From: CAWCKS01 sp963796195
GTDB lineage: Bacteria; Pseudomonadota; Alphaproteobacteria; Rhizobiales; Xanthobacteraceae
Length of the DNA stretch: 64,000 bases
NCBI GenBank assembly: GCA_963796195.1
Contig: CAWCKS010000003.1
Span: 737,788-801,787 of the forward strand
Direction: 5' to 3'
Shown: piece by piece, positions 19,382-28,783 of the stretch
Numbering within the stretch: the first letter of the stretch is position 1
Layout: the number at the start of each line of letters is the position of its first letter
Position numbers and translations under genes: made by a program
Notes under the pieces: model-generated
Database searches by the model: none
What the model saw: the letters and a program-made list of their open reading frames with translations, nothing else
What the model was told of the DNA's origin: nothing

Positions 19382-19771
19382 ATGACCACACGCAATCACG
19401 CGATCGTCTGGATTGACCATCTCACCGCCAGGGTTTTCTACGTCGGCATCACCGGCGTCGACGAAGTTGTGCTGCACGCGCACCTGTCGACCGAGCACCT
19501 GCATCACAAGGCCAATACGATCGGGTCCGGCCATGTCGCCGACGATCCGCGCTTCCTCAGTGAGGTGGCGGGCGCGCTCGCGCAGTCGGGCGAAATCCTG
19601 ATCGTCGGCCCGGGCGGCGAGAAGACCGCGCTGCATCATTATCTGCAGCAGCAGCACCCGAAAATCGCAGCGGCCGTCGTCAGCGTGGAGACATCAGACC
19701 ATCCGAGCGACCACCAGATCGTTGCGCTGGCCAAGCGGCACTTTCGCTTTACGCCTGCCGAGCGACGGTGA
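19382..19771 (+). CDS. Translational machinery protein-like (eRF1 domain 3-like)
   Basis: 129 residues: HAIVWIDHLTARVFYVGITG, HHKANTIGSGHVADDPRFL, and the eRF1-domain-like core GEILIVGPGGEKTALHHYLQ. The family is annotated as translational machinery protein, probably from resemblance to peptide release factor eRF1 domain 3 and L7Ae-like folds; no function is established in bacteria. Members are common in Bradyrhizobiaceae and often sit with stress genes. A FixK box lies 73 bp upstream. Confidence 0.75.
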   Translation: MTTRNHAIVWIDHLTARVFYVGITGVDEVVLHAHLSTEHLHHKANTIGSGHVADDPRFLSEVAGALAQSGEILIVGPGGEKTALHHYLQQQHPKIAAAVVSVETSDHPSDHQIVALAKRHFRFTPAERR

Positions 19772-19776
19772 TTAAA

Positions 19777-22078
19777 TCAGCGCCCGTCGACGGCGAGCTC
19801 GTAAATATCCTCTTCCTGCGCGTTGTGGATGCGGACCAGCGCCTCGACTGATTCGATCAGGCGCTGCGCGTCGCGCACCAGATAACGATCGGCGCCGGTC
19901 GACGACAGGCTGGTCACCAGGCGGTGCAGCAACCGTGACAGATGGATGATCTCGCGATGGGCGCGGCTCATCGCGCTCAGGCCATGGCCGTCGCCCAGGA
20001 TCTTGACCAGCCCCGGATAGGTTTCGGACTCGTCGGTGCGTTCGTGCGGCGCAATCTGCTCGCCGACGATGGCGTCGGCCTCGGCAATCAAGGCGGCGGC
20101 CTTGTCGCCACTGGCGTCGTCGAGCGCGTCGGCGATCTCGCGCAGGCGATCGAGCTTCTGCTCCAGCATTTCATGTTCGTGGCGCAGGGACGTGGCCCGG
20201 CTCGGCGATAGCCCGGCGTGGTGCCAGGCGCGGCGGGGTGTGAGCGCCCGCAGCGCATTCAGGATTACGGCGACGTCGATCGCCTCCTGGATCAGCGCGC
20301 CGGCGACCGGCGTGATCAGGCCGACGGCAGCGGCGGCCATCGCGATGCCCGACAGCGATAATCCGGCGACGATGCTTTGCACGGCGATGCCACGCGCGCG
20401 CTTGGCGATCTGGACCGCGTCCGAGACGCGGTCGAGCCGGTCCGGCAGGATGACGATGTCGGCCGCTTCCGATGAGGCGCTGGCGCCGCGCGCGCCCATC
20501 GCAATGCCGACGTCGGCGGCGGCGAGCGCCGGCGCGTCGTTGATGCCGTCGCCGACCATCAGCGTCGGATGAAATTTGTGCTCGGCGGCCACCGCATCGA
20601 CCTTGTCGGATGGCTCGCGATCGGACAGCACGGCGTCGAGATCGAGCGCGGCGGCGATGGTCTCGGCGGTGTCGGCGCGGTCGCCCGTCACCATGACGAT
20701 GCGTTTCACGCCTGCGGCGCGCAGCGACTGGATCGCGCGGGGTGTTTCGCGGCGGAGCTCGTCGCCGAGCAGCAGTGCGCCGATCGGCGTGCCGTTGCGC
20801 GAGACGAAGACGCTGAGCGCCGAACGCCAGGCGGCGCGGCGCAGCGCGCGCACCGCCCATTCCTCCGGCCGCTGCGACCCGCAGACGAGGTTGATGCGAG
20901 CCGGCGCGCACGGTCGCGCCATCGACGGTGCCTTCGAGGCCGGAGCCCATCGTCTCCTGCACCGCCGACGGCACCGAAAGCGCAAGGCCTCGCGCCCGCG
21001 CCGCTTCGACGATGGCGGATGCGACCACGTGATGAGAGGCCTGCTCCAGCGAGCCGGCGAGCCGCAGCACCTCGTCGGCGCGCTCGCCCGGTGCGGTCTC
21101 GATCGCGGTCAGCCGGGCGCCGCCGACAGTGAGTGTCCCGGTCTTATCGAACATCACGGTGTGGGCGCGTGCCAGCGCCTCCAGCGGACGGCCGCCCTTG
21201 ATCAGAATGCCGCTGCGGGCCGCCTGCGCGATGCCGGCGATGAACGCGACCGGCGCCGCGAGAATGAGCGGGCAGGGCGTCGCGGCAACCAGCACGGCAA
21301 GGCCGCGCACCGGATCGCCGGAGAAGAACCACGCGGCGCCCGCGACAATCAGCGTGACCGGCAGCAACAGCAGCGCATAACGATCGGCCAGGCGAATGAA
21401 CGGCGCCTTCGCGGTCTGCGCCGCGCTCGCCATGCGCACGATGCCGGCATAGGTGCTCTCGCCTGCCAGCGCCGTGGCGTGCAGCTCAAAACTCTCGCCG
21501 GAATTGACGGTTCCGCTGTGCACGGCTTCGCCGGGCTGGCGCAGCACAGGCAAGGGCTCACCGGTCAGCACCGCCTCGTCGATCGTGGCCGTGCTGCCGA
21601 CGATGATGCCGTCGATCGGGATCACTTCGCCGGCGCGCACCAGCACGGTGTCGCCAACTGCAACGGCGTCGACCGGCACGTCGTCGATAGCGTCGTCGCG
21701 GCGGCGATGCGCGACGCGCGGTGCGCGATCAACCAGCGCGGTGAGGTTGCGCTCGGCGCGGGCGACCGCAAAATCCTCCAGAACGTTGCCGCCGGCATAC
21801 ATCACCGCGACCACGATGCCGGCGAGATTTTCGCCGAGCACGAGGCTTGCCGACATCGACACGAAGGCAACGGCATCGACGCCGGCGCGGCCAGCGAGGA
21901 AATCGCGGACCATCGAGACGAGGAGCCCGAGCGCAACCGGCGCAGTCCCCGCGGCCCAGATCCAGCCGGCGAGATCGGCGCGGCCGCGCGCCCAGGCGAC
22001 GAGGCCGGCGACCAGCGCACCGACCGCGATTGCGATCAGGGCTTTGCGGAACAGGCGGGCGGCGGAGTTTGCAGACAT
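19777..22078 (-). CDS. P1B-5-type heavy metal ATPase with C-terminal hemerythrin domain, one frameshift
   Basis: About 767 residues in the restored frame. Landmarks: TGEPLP near 173, metal-site TM motif AATPCPLILAAP near 268 (TPC, not CPC), phosphorylation site DKTGTLT near 311, GDGINDAP near 512, and GALIQEAIDVAVILNALRAL in the last membrane part. No N-terminal HMA domain. The last ~130 residues form a hemerythrin/HHE domain with iron-ligand candidates LRHEHEML, APHERTDE, RAHREIIH and RIHNAQEEDIYE. TPC plus hemerythrin tail defines P1B-5 ATPases, known from Sinorhizobium Nia (Ni/Fe export in nodules). One frameshift near 20900. An imperfect FixK box lies 53 bp upstream. Confidence 0.85.
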
Positions 22079-22131
22079 GAATGTGCTCAGCTATATCGGA
22101 AAATCGATACATCTCGACAGGCTTCTCCCGT

Positions 22132-22145
22132 TTGTGCTGGATCAA
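22132..22145. promoter_or_regulatory. Imperfect FixK/FNR-type box
   Basis: TTGTGCTGGATCAA matches TTG(A/C)-N6-(T/G)CAA except for T at position 4. It lies between the P1B-5 ATPase start (53 bp) and a divergent small membrane protein start (34 bp). Its placement equals that of the perfect boxes nearby, which supports it, but it is the weakest of the eight. Confidence 0.4.
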
Positions 22146-22179
22146 GACGGGCAGCGGTCGAACTGGCAAAGGAGAGGCG

Positions 22180-22338
22180 ATGAAAAAGCTCGGCTTCCGC
22201 TCAATGAAGGCGTTTCTTGCCCTGTCGTCGGTCGGAAAGCGCAGCGAGCGGGTCGATTGGCTCCGCGTCGTGGCGTTCTGGTCGTCAATCATGACCGTCA
22301 TCGTGATCGTGCTGTATTTTCTGCAACGCGGACATTGA
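22180..22338 (+). CDS. Small membrane protein (52 aa)
   Basis: 52 residues from ATG 22180 behind AGGAGAG: a basic N-terminal half (MKKLGFRSMKAFLALSSVGK, RSERVDWLR) and one transmembrane helix VVAFWSSIMTVIVIVLYFLQ ending RGH. No family recognised. It is divergent from the P1B-5 ATPase with a FixK-like box between them, and convergent with mgtA. It may be a regulatory subunit of one of the ATPases, but that is speculation. Confidence 0.55.
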   Translation: MKKLGFRSMKAFLALSSVGKRSERVDWLRVVAFWSSIMTVIVIVLYFLQRGH

Positions 22339-22364
22339 GGTCGACCGCGCTTTTGATCTGCAGC

Positions 22365-24919
22365 TCAGCTTCGCGGCGCCCTTCCGACGACAAAGCGCTT
22401 GGCGAATTCGGCGGCGATGAGATAGCCGGCAACGATAACCACAATCGTCAGGCCGAGTTGTGAGCTGATCGCCACGAAGCCGAACCATCGCCGCAACGGC
22501 ACCAGCACGAGGACGATTGCCACGGCGAGCGCGCCGAGCGATGTGAGCACCAGGATCGCGTTCGGCCGGCTCGCCCAGATCGAGCGGCGTGACCGGATCA
22601 GAAAGATGACCAGGATCTGCGTCGCGATCGATTTGACGAACCATGCGGTCTGAAAAGTCGCCGCGTCGGCGTCGAACACCTTGACCAGGACCGCAAAGGT
22701 GGTCGCGTCGAACAGCGAGGACACAACGCCCATCACGATCGTGAAGCGCAGGATGTCCCGCATGCTCCAGCCGTGCGGCTCGCGGACGTCGTCGGCGTCG
22801 ACGTCATCGAAGGGAATACCGATCTCGGAGAGATCGTAGAGCAGGTTATTGAGCAGGATCTGGATCGGCAGTAACGGCAGGAAGGGCAGCACCAGCGATG
22901 CCAGCGCCATCGACAGCATGTTGCCGAAGTTCGAGCTGGTGCCCATCCGGACATATTTGAGGATGTTTGCAAAGGTACGGCGGCCCTCGCGCACGCCCTG
23001 CGCCAAAACGCCAAGGTCGGGCGCGAGCAGGATCATGTCGGCGGCAGCGCGCGCGACGTCAGTTGCGCCGTCGACGGAGAGGCCGACATGGGCGGCGCGG
23101 ATTGCCGGCGCGTCGTTGACGCCATCGCCCATGAAGCCGACGACATGACCGCGGCGGCGCAGCGCGTTGATGATCTTCGTCTTCTGGTCGGGGTCGACGC
23201 GGGCGAACAGGTCGACGCCGTCGATGCCGGTGGCGAGGCCTGCGGTTGCTTCGGCAATCTCGTTGCCGGTCATGATCCTGTCGCCGGCGATGCCGACTGC
23301 GGCCGCAACATGCTGCACGACGGCGGGTTGATCCCCCGAAATGATCTTCAGCCTGATGCCGAGCTCGCGCAGCTCGGCAACCGCACGCGCGGCATCGGTC
23401 TTCGGTGGATCGGAAAAGACGCAGAAGCCGTCGATGGTGAGGCCGGCTTCATCGTCAACCGTGGCCGAGCCGGCCGATTGCGGCATCTCCTTTGTGGCGA
23501 CCGCGAGCAGCCGAAAACCCTGCTTGCCGTAGTCGGCCAGCAGCGCGTCGAACTTGGCGGACCAGGCGGCGACGGGCTCGGCGGCGCCATCAATCTGCAC
23601 CGTTGTGGCGCGCGCCAAGACATGCTCCGGCGCGCCCTTGGTGATCAGAAGCCGCCGGCCGTCGAATTCGACGAGCACGGACACGCAACGCCGCTCGAAA
23701 TCGAACGGCACTTCGGCAAGGCAGGTGCAGTGGTTGGCCGCCGTTGCAGGCGCCGCTGCGAGCACCGCTTCATCGAGCGGGCTGCGCAGACCGGTCTGCA
23801 GCGCGCTGTTAAGCCGGGCGAGCTTGAGCACCTGGTCGGCGTGTTGTCCCTTGATGTCGATGACGTCGTCGAGCTTGACCTTGGCTTCCGTCAGCGTGCC
23901 TGTCTTGTCGACGCACAGCACGTCCATCGCGCCGAAGTCGTGGATCGACGACAGGCGTTTCACGATCACCTTGCGCCGCGCCATGCGCTGGGCGCCGCGC
24001 GCCAGCGTCACGGTCATCACCATCGGCAGCAGCTCGGGCGTCAGACCGACGGCAAGGGCGACGGCGAACAGGAAGGAATTGACCGGCGCGCGGCCAGCCG
24101 ACAGATGCACCAGCAGTACGAACAGCACGAGAAATACCGTGAGCTGCAGGATCAGCCAGCCAAGATGCTTGACGCCTTGCTCGAGCGCAGTCGGCGGCTC
24201 TTCTGCAGAGAGCGCCGCCGCGATGCCGCCGAACCGCGTGCGGACGCCGGTCTCGACCACCAGCATCACGATGCTGCCGCCGACCACCGAGGTGCCGGCG
24301 AACAGCGCGTTGGTGGCGTCGGCAGGCGCGGTGCCGTCGCTGGCACCCTCGCTCTTGGTCGCGGGGAACGACTTGCCGGTCATCACGGCTTGGTTGACTT
24401 GTGGGTTGTGTGCTTCGAGCACCACGCCGTCGGCCGGCACGAGATCGCCGGCGCGCAGTTCGACGATGTCGCCGGGACCAGGTCTTCGACCGGAATTGAG
24501 ACGACAGCGCCGTCGCGCCGGACGTCGGCCTTGACCGCGACCGACCGCCGCAAGGCGTCGGCCGCCTGTTCGGCGCGATGCTCCTGCACGATGTCCAGCG
24601 TGATCGACAGCGAAACCACAACGACGATGATGGCGAAGCTGCCCATGTCGCCGCTGAGACCTGAGATCGCGGCAGCGACGATCAACACCGCAATAAGGGG
24701 GTTGAAGACGCGGCGGGCCAACCTTGTGAGCAGCGACTGCCCGGCGACCGCGCGAAAGACATTTGGCCCGTACGCGGTGCGCCGTTCGACCACATCCGCG
24801 GCCGAGAGGCCGGCCGGTGCGCTGTGCAGCGACCGCATCAGCGCGGCGGTCGGCTGCCACCAGAAAGCGTCGGATTGCAGAGATTTGGGCTGCGCGGATT
24901 TGGCGTCAGTCTTGTCCAT
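22365..24919 (-). CDS. mgtA: Magnesium-type P-type ATPase MgtA, one frameshift, TGE altered to TGK
   Basis: About 851 residues, normal for P3B ATPases that import Mg2+ across the inner membrane. The N-terminal cation ATPase domain (LHSAPAGLSAADVVERRTAY), membrane motif VALAVGLTPELLPMVMTVTL, phosphorylation site VLCVDKTGTLTEAKV, GFMGDGVNDAPAIRAAHVGL and LLNNLLYDLSEIGIPFDDVD are all typical. One frameshift near 24480. The A-domain motif reads AVMTGKSFP: the catalytic Glu of TGE, needed for dephosphorylation, is Lys (codon 24374-24372). This is either a real loss or a base error. A perfect FixK box lies 72 bp upstream. Confidence 0.85.
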
Positions 24920-24991
24920 TCGCTGCCGCCTTGTTCCTGCTCAGAAGCTTCGCGTCGGCAATCTGTTTGGTACGACGAGCCAGCACAGATG

Positions 24992-25005
24992 TTGACCCCG
25001 ATCAA
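24992..25005. promoter_or_regulatory. FixK/FNR-type box (TTGA-N6-TCAA)
   Basis: TTGACCCCGATCAA lies in the divergent gap between mgtA (72 bp) and the small protein-ftsH unit (54 bp). It is an exact match to the FixK consensus and could serve both directions. Confidence 0.65.
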
Positions 25006-25059
25006 AACAGCCGCTCTGCGGCATCGTATGGATAGCAAGACCCAATCCGGGAGGTTCCG

Positions 25060-25227
25060 ATGGCTTGGTTTGATTTAGCGCTCTTGTCTGCAATCCATGT
25101 GAAGGTTGCCCTGACGTTGCTGGGCACAATGGTGCTTTATGGCACGTTGACCACGTCGGATCGGGTGCCTCGGCGGCAGCGCGCGTTGGCCCGCGTTCGC
25201 AAGCAGAACCGGTCGGCAGTCAGGTAG
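25060..25227 (+). CDS. Small membrane protein upstream of ftsH (55 aa)
   Basis: 55 residues from ATG 25060 behind a good GGGAGG. MAWFDLALLSAIHVKVALTL continues LGTMVLYGTLTTSD as one hydrophobic helix, followed by a strongly basic tail rich in Arg and Lys. It stops 10 bp before ftsH on the same strand and downstream of a perfect FixK box. Too short for ordinary gene finders. The basic cytoplasmic tail and position suggest a partner or modulator of the FtsH protease, which is inference only. Confidence 0.55.
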   Translation: MAWFDLALLSAIHVKVALTLLGTMVLYGTLTTSDRVPRRQRALARVRKQNRSAVR

Positions 25228-25237
25228 TGTCGAAGTC

Positions 25238-27091
25238 ATGAGTTCTGACTCCTCATCGCGCAAGCAGCACTTCACGATCTGGTATTTCGTCGCCGCCTGG
25301 CTCGGTGTCCTCCTGGTGCAGTGGGTGCTGACCGGATACGCGCGGTTCGAAACCATCCCATACAGCAAGTTCGAGCAGCTGGTCGAAGACAACGCCGTTT
25401 CGGAAGTTGCTGTCGGCACCGACGTGATCGAAGGCAAGGTCAAGGACAAGCTGCCGAGCGGCAAATCGGAATTCACCACGGTGCGGGTCGACCCTGCGCT
25501 GGCGAGCAAACTTGAAGCCAAGGGCATCACGGTCACCGGCCTCTCGTCCGGCGGGCTGATCCCGACCATCCTGTCGTGGACGGTGCCAGCGCTGATCTTC
25601 TATGTCGTCTGGTTCTTCCTGATCCGGCGCCTTGCCGACCGCCAGGGATTAGGCGGCTTGATGGCGATCGGGAAGTCCAAGGCCAAGGTCTATGTCGAAA
25701 AGGACACCAAGGTCACCTTCGCCGATGTCGCCGGCGTCGACGAGGCCAAGTTCGAATTGCAGGAAGTCGTCTCGTTCCTGAAGGATCCGAAGAGCTATGG
25801 ACGGCTGGGAGCGCGGATCCCGAAGGGCATCCTGCTGGTTGGGCCGCCGGGCACCGGCAAGACCTTGCTCGCCCGCGCGGTGGCCGGCGAAGCCGGCGTG
25901 CCGTTCTTCTCGATCTCCGGTTCCGAATTCGTCGAGATGTTCGTCGGGGTCGGCGCCGCGCGCGTGCGCGACCTGTTCGAGCAGGCCCGCAACGCCGCGC
26001 CCTGCATTATCTTCATCGACGAGCTCGACGCACTCGGACGCAGTCGCACCGCGGGCGCGTTCGGCGGCTATGACGAGAAGGAGCAGACGCTGAACCAGTT
26101 GCTCGCGGAGCTCGATGGCTTTGATCCGAGCGCCGGCGTCATCCTGCTCGCCGCGACCAACCGGCCTGAAATTCTCGACCAGGCCCTGCTGCGCGCCGGT
26201 CGCTTCGACCGTCAGGTGCTGGTCGATCGGCCGGATCGCCGGGGGCAACTCGCGATCCTCAAGGTTCACATCCGCAAGATCCAGGTCGGTGCGGATGTCG
26301 ACCTCGACAAGGTCGCCGCTCTCACAGCCGGTTTCACCGGCGCCGATCTTGCCAATCTCATCAATGAAGCAGCGATCGCGGCCACGCGCCGCAAGGCCGA
26401 TAACGTCAACTTCGCTGATTTCATGACGGCGATCGAACGCATCGTGGCCGGCGTCGAAAAGAAGAGCCGCGTGCTGAGCGCCGAGGAGCGGCGTCGCATC
26501 GCCTATCATGAGATGGGCCACGCGCTGGTCGCATCGAGCCTGCCGGGCGTCGACCCCGTGCAAAAGGTCTCGATCATTCCGCGCGGCGTCGGTGCGCTCG
26601 GCTACACCATCCAGCGCCCGACCGAAGATCGTTTCCTGCTCTCGCGCAGCGATTTGAAGAATCGCATTGCCGTGCTGATGGGCGGCCGTGCCGCCGAGCA
26701 GCTGATCTTCGATGGCGATATCTCGACCGGAGCGGCCGACGACTTGCAGCGCGCCACCGAAATCGCAGTCGAGATGGTGACGAGATACGGCATGGACGCA
26801 CGCGTCGGCCAGCGCACTTACGCGCCGCGCCCCCAGATGTTCCTGCCGAATTCGCAGGACCTCGGCGTCAGTGCCGCCGATCTGACAGGGCGTGAGATCG
26901 ATCTCGCCGTGCGCGATCTGATCGAAACAGCCGATCAATCGGCGCTCAAGATCTTGCAGGAACGGCGCGCCGATCTTGAGGCTGGCATCAAGCTGTTGCT
27001 CGAGAAGGAAACGATTTCGGCTGAAGATTTCGAGCCGCTGCGGTCGAAGGACGTGCACCCCGCGCAAATTCCGGCTCGGCAAGCAAGCTGA
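25238..27091 (+). CDS. ftsH: ATP-dependent zinc metalloprotease FtsH (accessory copy)
   Basis: 617 residues. Two transmembrane helices (about 14-34 and 108-128) bracket a short periplasmic domain. The AAA+ module has Walker A LLVGPPGTGKTLLARA near 202, Walker B CIIFIDELDALG, and SRH NRPEILDQALLRAGRFDRQV. The peptidase motif is AYHEMGHALVASS (HExGH) near 425. Membrane-anchored hexamers degrade membrane and regulatory proteins. Its short C-terminus, FixK-box promoter and stress-island context suggest a second, low-oxygen-induced FtsH rather than the housekeeping one. Confidence 0.93.
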   Translation: MSSDSSSRKQHFTIWYFVAAWLGVLLVQWVLTGYARFETIPYSKFEQLVEDNAVSEVAVGTDVIEGKVKDKLPSGKSEFTTVRVDPALASKLEAKGITVTGLSSGGLIPTILSWTVPALIFYVVWFFLIRRLADRQGLGGLMAIGKSKAKVYVEKDTKVTFADVAGVDEAKFELQEVVSFLKDPKSYGRLGARIPKGILLVGPPGTGKTLLARAVAGEAGVPFFSISGSEFVEMFVGVGAARVRDLFEQARNAAPCIIFIDELDALGRSRTAGAFGGYDEKEQTLNQLLAELDGFDPSAGVILLAATNRPEILDQALLRAGRFDRQVLVDRPDRRGQLAILKVHIRKIQVGADVDLDKVAALTAGFTGADLANLINEAAIAATRRKADNVNFADFMTAIERIVAGVEKKSRVLSAEERRRIAYHEMGHALVASSLPGVDPVQKVSIIPRGVGALGYTIQRPTEDRFLLSRSDLKNRIAVLMGGRAAEQLIFDGDISTGAADDLQRATEIAVEMVTRYGMDARVGQRTYAPRPQMFLPNSQDLGVSAADLTGREIDLAVRDLIETADQSALKILQERRADLEAGIKLLLEKETISAEDFEPLRSKDVHPAQIPARQAS

Positions 27092-27218
27092 TCGCAGCAA
27101 TTTGAGCCTTGTTTTCCAGGTCGTCCGGCCTCCGTACAACCCCGTAAGGAGTTGATCTGAATTTTCGGTTCCCGCGGTATTCGGCAAGCTGTCTCCATCG
27201 AACTTCAGGAGAACGGCC

Positions 27219-27899
27219 ATGCTGCACCAGTCCCAGATCCCGACCCGCAAGTCCTCGCTCCCCCCAGCGATCAATCCGACCCCGAAGCAGAACCTCGACA
27301 GCCCGCTCGAGATGATGGGCTCACAGATGCGATTTGGTCGCAACGCCGAAATCTACGGCGAGGCTGAGCCGGCGGAATATCTTTACAAGGTCGTCAGCGG
27401 TGCGGTGCGCACCTACAAGGTGCTGGCCGACGGCCGCCGCCAGATCGGCGGCTTCTACCTGCCCGGCGATATCTTTGGCCTCGAGGCCGGCGCCGAGCAC
27501 GCATTCTCGGCCGAAGCGGTTTCTGACAGCAACGTGCTTGTCATCAAGCGCAGCGCGGTGATGGACCTGGCAGCGCGCAATTCAAGCATTGCTCAGCAGC
27601 TCTGGACGGTAACCGGACATGAGTTGCAGCGGGCGCAGGAACATGTGCTGTTGCTGATCAAGAGCGCGCAGGAGCGGGTTGCCGGCTTCCTGGTCGAGAT
27701 GGCGAAGCGGGCGCCGGGCGCCGCGAGCACGATCCAGCTTGCGATGTCGCGGCAGGACATTGCCGACTATCTCGGGCTGACGATCGAGACGATCTCGCGG
27801 ACGCTGACACAGTTCGAGAAATCGGCGGCGATCGCGCTGCCGACCTCGCGGCAGATCGAGATTCGCAACCGCGCCGCGCTGGCGCGGCTCAACTCCTGA
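27219..27899 (+). CDS. Crp/Fnr family transcriptional regulator, FixK type
   Basis: 226 residues from ATG 27219 behind AGGAG. An N-terminal cyclic-nucleotide-like beta-roll (AEYLYKVVSGAVRTYKVLAD, GGFYLPGDIFGLEAGAEHAF) leads into the dimer helix ERVAGFLVEMAKRAPG and the HTH MSRQDIADYLGLTIETISRT. The Glu, Thr/Ser and Arg of ETISRT are the Fnr/FixK recognition positions for TTGA half-sites. The N-terminal cysteines of Fnr are absent, as in FixK. It is a good candidate regulator for the surrounding TTGA-N6-TCAA boxes, though its own promoter has only a half-site. Whether it is FixK2 or a paralogue cannot be told here. Confidence 0.85.
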   Translation: MLHQSQIPTRKSSLPPAINPTPKQNLDSPLEMMGSQMRFGRNAEIYGEAEPAEYLYKVVSGAVRTYKVLADGRRQIGGFYLPGDIFGLEAGAEHAFSAEAVSDSNVLVIKRSAVMDLAARNSSIAQQLWTVTGHELQRAQEHVLLLIKSAQERVAGFLVEMAKRAPGAASTIQLAMSRQDIADYLGLTIETISRTLTQFEKSAAIALPTSRQIEIRNRAALARLNS

Positions 27900-27935
27900 A
27901 CCGAGCGGCGGCATCGCGCCGCATGGGAGGCTGAC

Positions 27936-28142
27936 ATGAACGGTTCCCTGTACACTGCAGATCGCGCAACACACCGACGCATTCTGCTCACGGCATTCGC
28001 GGGTGCCTTGCTGGTCGTGGTCATCGCGCTTGGCGCGCGGGGCCCAATCTCTAACCGGCTGCAGGTGATCTCGCCGGCGCCGGGTTCTCTCGTGTGCGGC
28101 ACCGAGCCTCAGTCACTGGAATGTCATCCTGTCCGAGCTTGA
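27936..28142 (+). CDS. Small single-helix membrane protein (68 aa)
   Basis: 68 residues from ATG 27936 behind GGGAGG. One transmembrane helix, ILLTAFAGALLVVVIALGAR, is followed by a periplasmic-looking tail containing LVCGTEPQSLECHPVRA with two cysteines. No family recognised. It follows the FixK-type regulator by 36 bp on the same strand, and its last bases overlap the FixK box that serves hsp20. Confidence 0.5.
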   Translation: MNGSLYTADRATHRRILLTAFAGALLVVVIALGARGPISNRLQVISPAPGSLVCGTEPQSLECHPVRA

Positions 28143-28152
28143 CTCACGTCAA
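28139..28152. promoter_or_regulatory. FixK/FNR-type box (TTGA-N6-TCAA) before hsp20
   Basis: TTGACTCACGTCAA, a perfect TTGAC-N4-GTCAA palindrome, lies 74 bp upstream of the small heat shock protein ATG, a suitable distance for class II Fnr/FixK activation. It overlaps the stop of the preceding small gene. Confidence 0.68.
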
Positions 28153-28226
28153 AGAGAACGATCCGGCGCTTGGCTAGTTTCTCTTTCGAAAGCACGGAAG
28201 CTTTCAGCGTGACCGAGGAGACATCC

Positions 28227-28706
28227 ATGACCGAGAAGTCGATTGCCCCGATCAAGACCCAGAGTGTTGCCGAGCGTCCGACCGGCAACATGTTTACCTC
28301 CCTGCAGCGCGAAATCGACCGCGTGTTCGACGATTTCACGCGTGGCTGGCCGTCGTTTCATATGGCGAATGCGGATCTTGCGCCCCGCATGGACATCGCG
28401 GAGACCGACAAGGACATCGAGATCACCGCCGAACTGCCGGGCCTCGAGGAGAAGGATGTTCAGGTGAACATCGCTGACAACGTCCTGACCATCAAGGGCG
28501 ATAAGAAGGCCGAGAAGGAACAGAAGGACAAGAACTATCACATGGTCGAGCGCAGCTACGGCTCGTTCTATCGTGCGCTCAACCTGCCCGCCGGCGTCAA
28601 CGCCGACGCCATCAAAGCGAGCCTGGCCAATGGCGTGCTGAAAGTCACCGTGCCGAAGCCCGCCGCGGCGCAGGCCAAGAAGGTCGAGGTCAAGACCGCT
28701 GCCTGA
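28227..28706 (+). CDS. Hsp20/alpha-crystallin family small heat shock protein
   Basis: 159 residues from ATG 28227 behind GAGGAG. N-terminal arm FTSLQREIDRVFDDFTRGWP; alpha-crystallin domain from about residue 55: PRMDIAETDKDIEITAELPG LEEKDVQVNI, VERSYGSFYRALNLPAGVNA, and A-x-x-x-N-G-V-L motif ASLANGVLKVTVPK. An ATP-independent holdase that traps unfolding proteins. Class A-like, but without the I-x-I tail, which is replaced by Ala/Lys-rich KKVEVKTAA. FixK box upstream, terminator downstream: a monocistronic unit. Confidence 0.92.
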   Translation: MTEKSIAPIKTQSVAERPTGNMFTSLQREIDRVFDDFTRGWPSFHMANADLAPRMDIAETDKDIEITAELPGLEEKDVQVNIADNVLTIKGDKKAEKEQKDKNYHMVERSYGSFYRALNLPAGVNADAIKASLANGVLKVTVPKPAAAQAKKVEVKTAA

Positions 28707-28783
28707 TCAGGAGCGGAGGGGCGTATTCCGCGGTGGTTTGCCGCGGAGTGCGCCTGCTGCAATTCGCATTCGCAAGAGCAAGA

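Noticed and set aside
23088..24995. Long plus-strand open frame opposite mgtA
   Set aside because: Shadow frame with low-complexity composition; MgtA motifs are on the minus strand.
27152..27165. TTGATCTGAATTTT upstream of the FixK-type gene
   Set aside because: Only the left half-site matches; the right half lacks TCAA, so it is not counted as a FixK box.
25649..27343. Long minus-strand open frame opposite ftsH
   Set aside because: Shadow frame; FtsH on the plus strand has all catalytic motifs.
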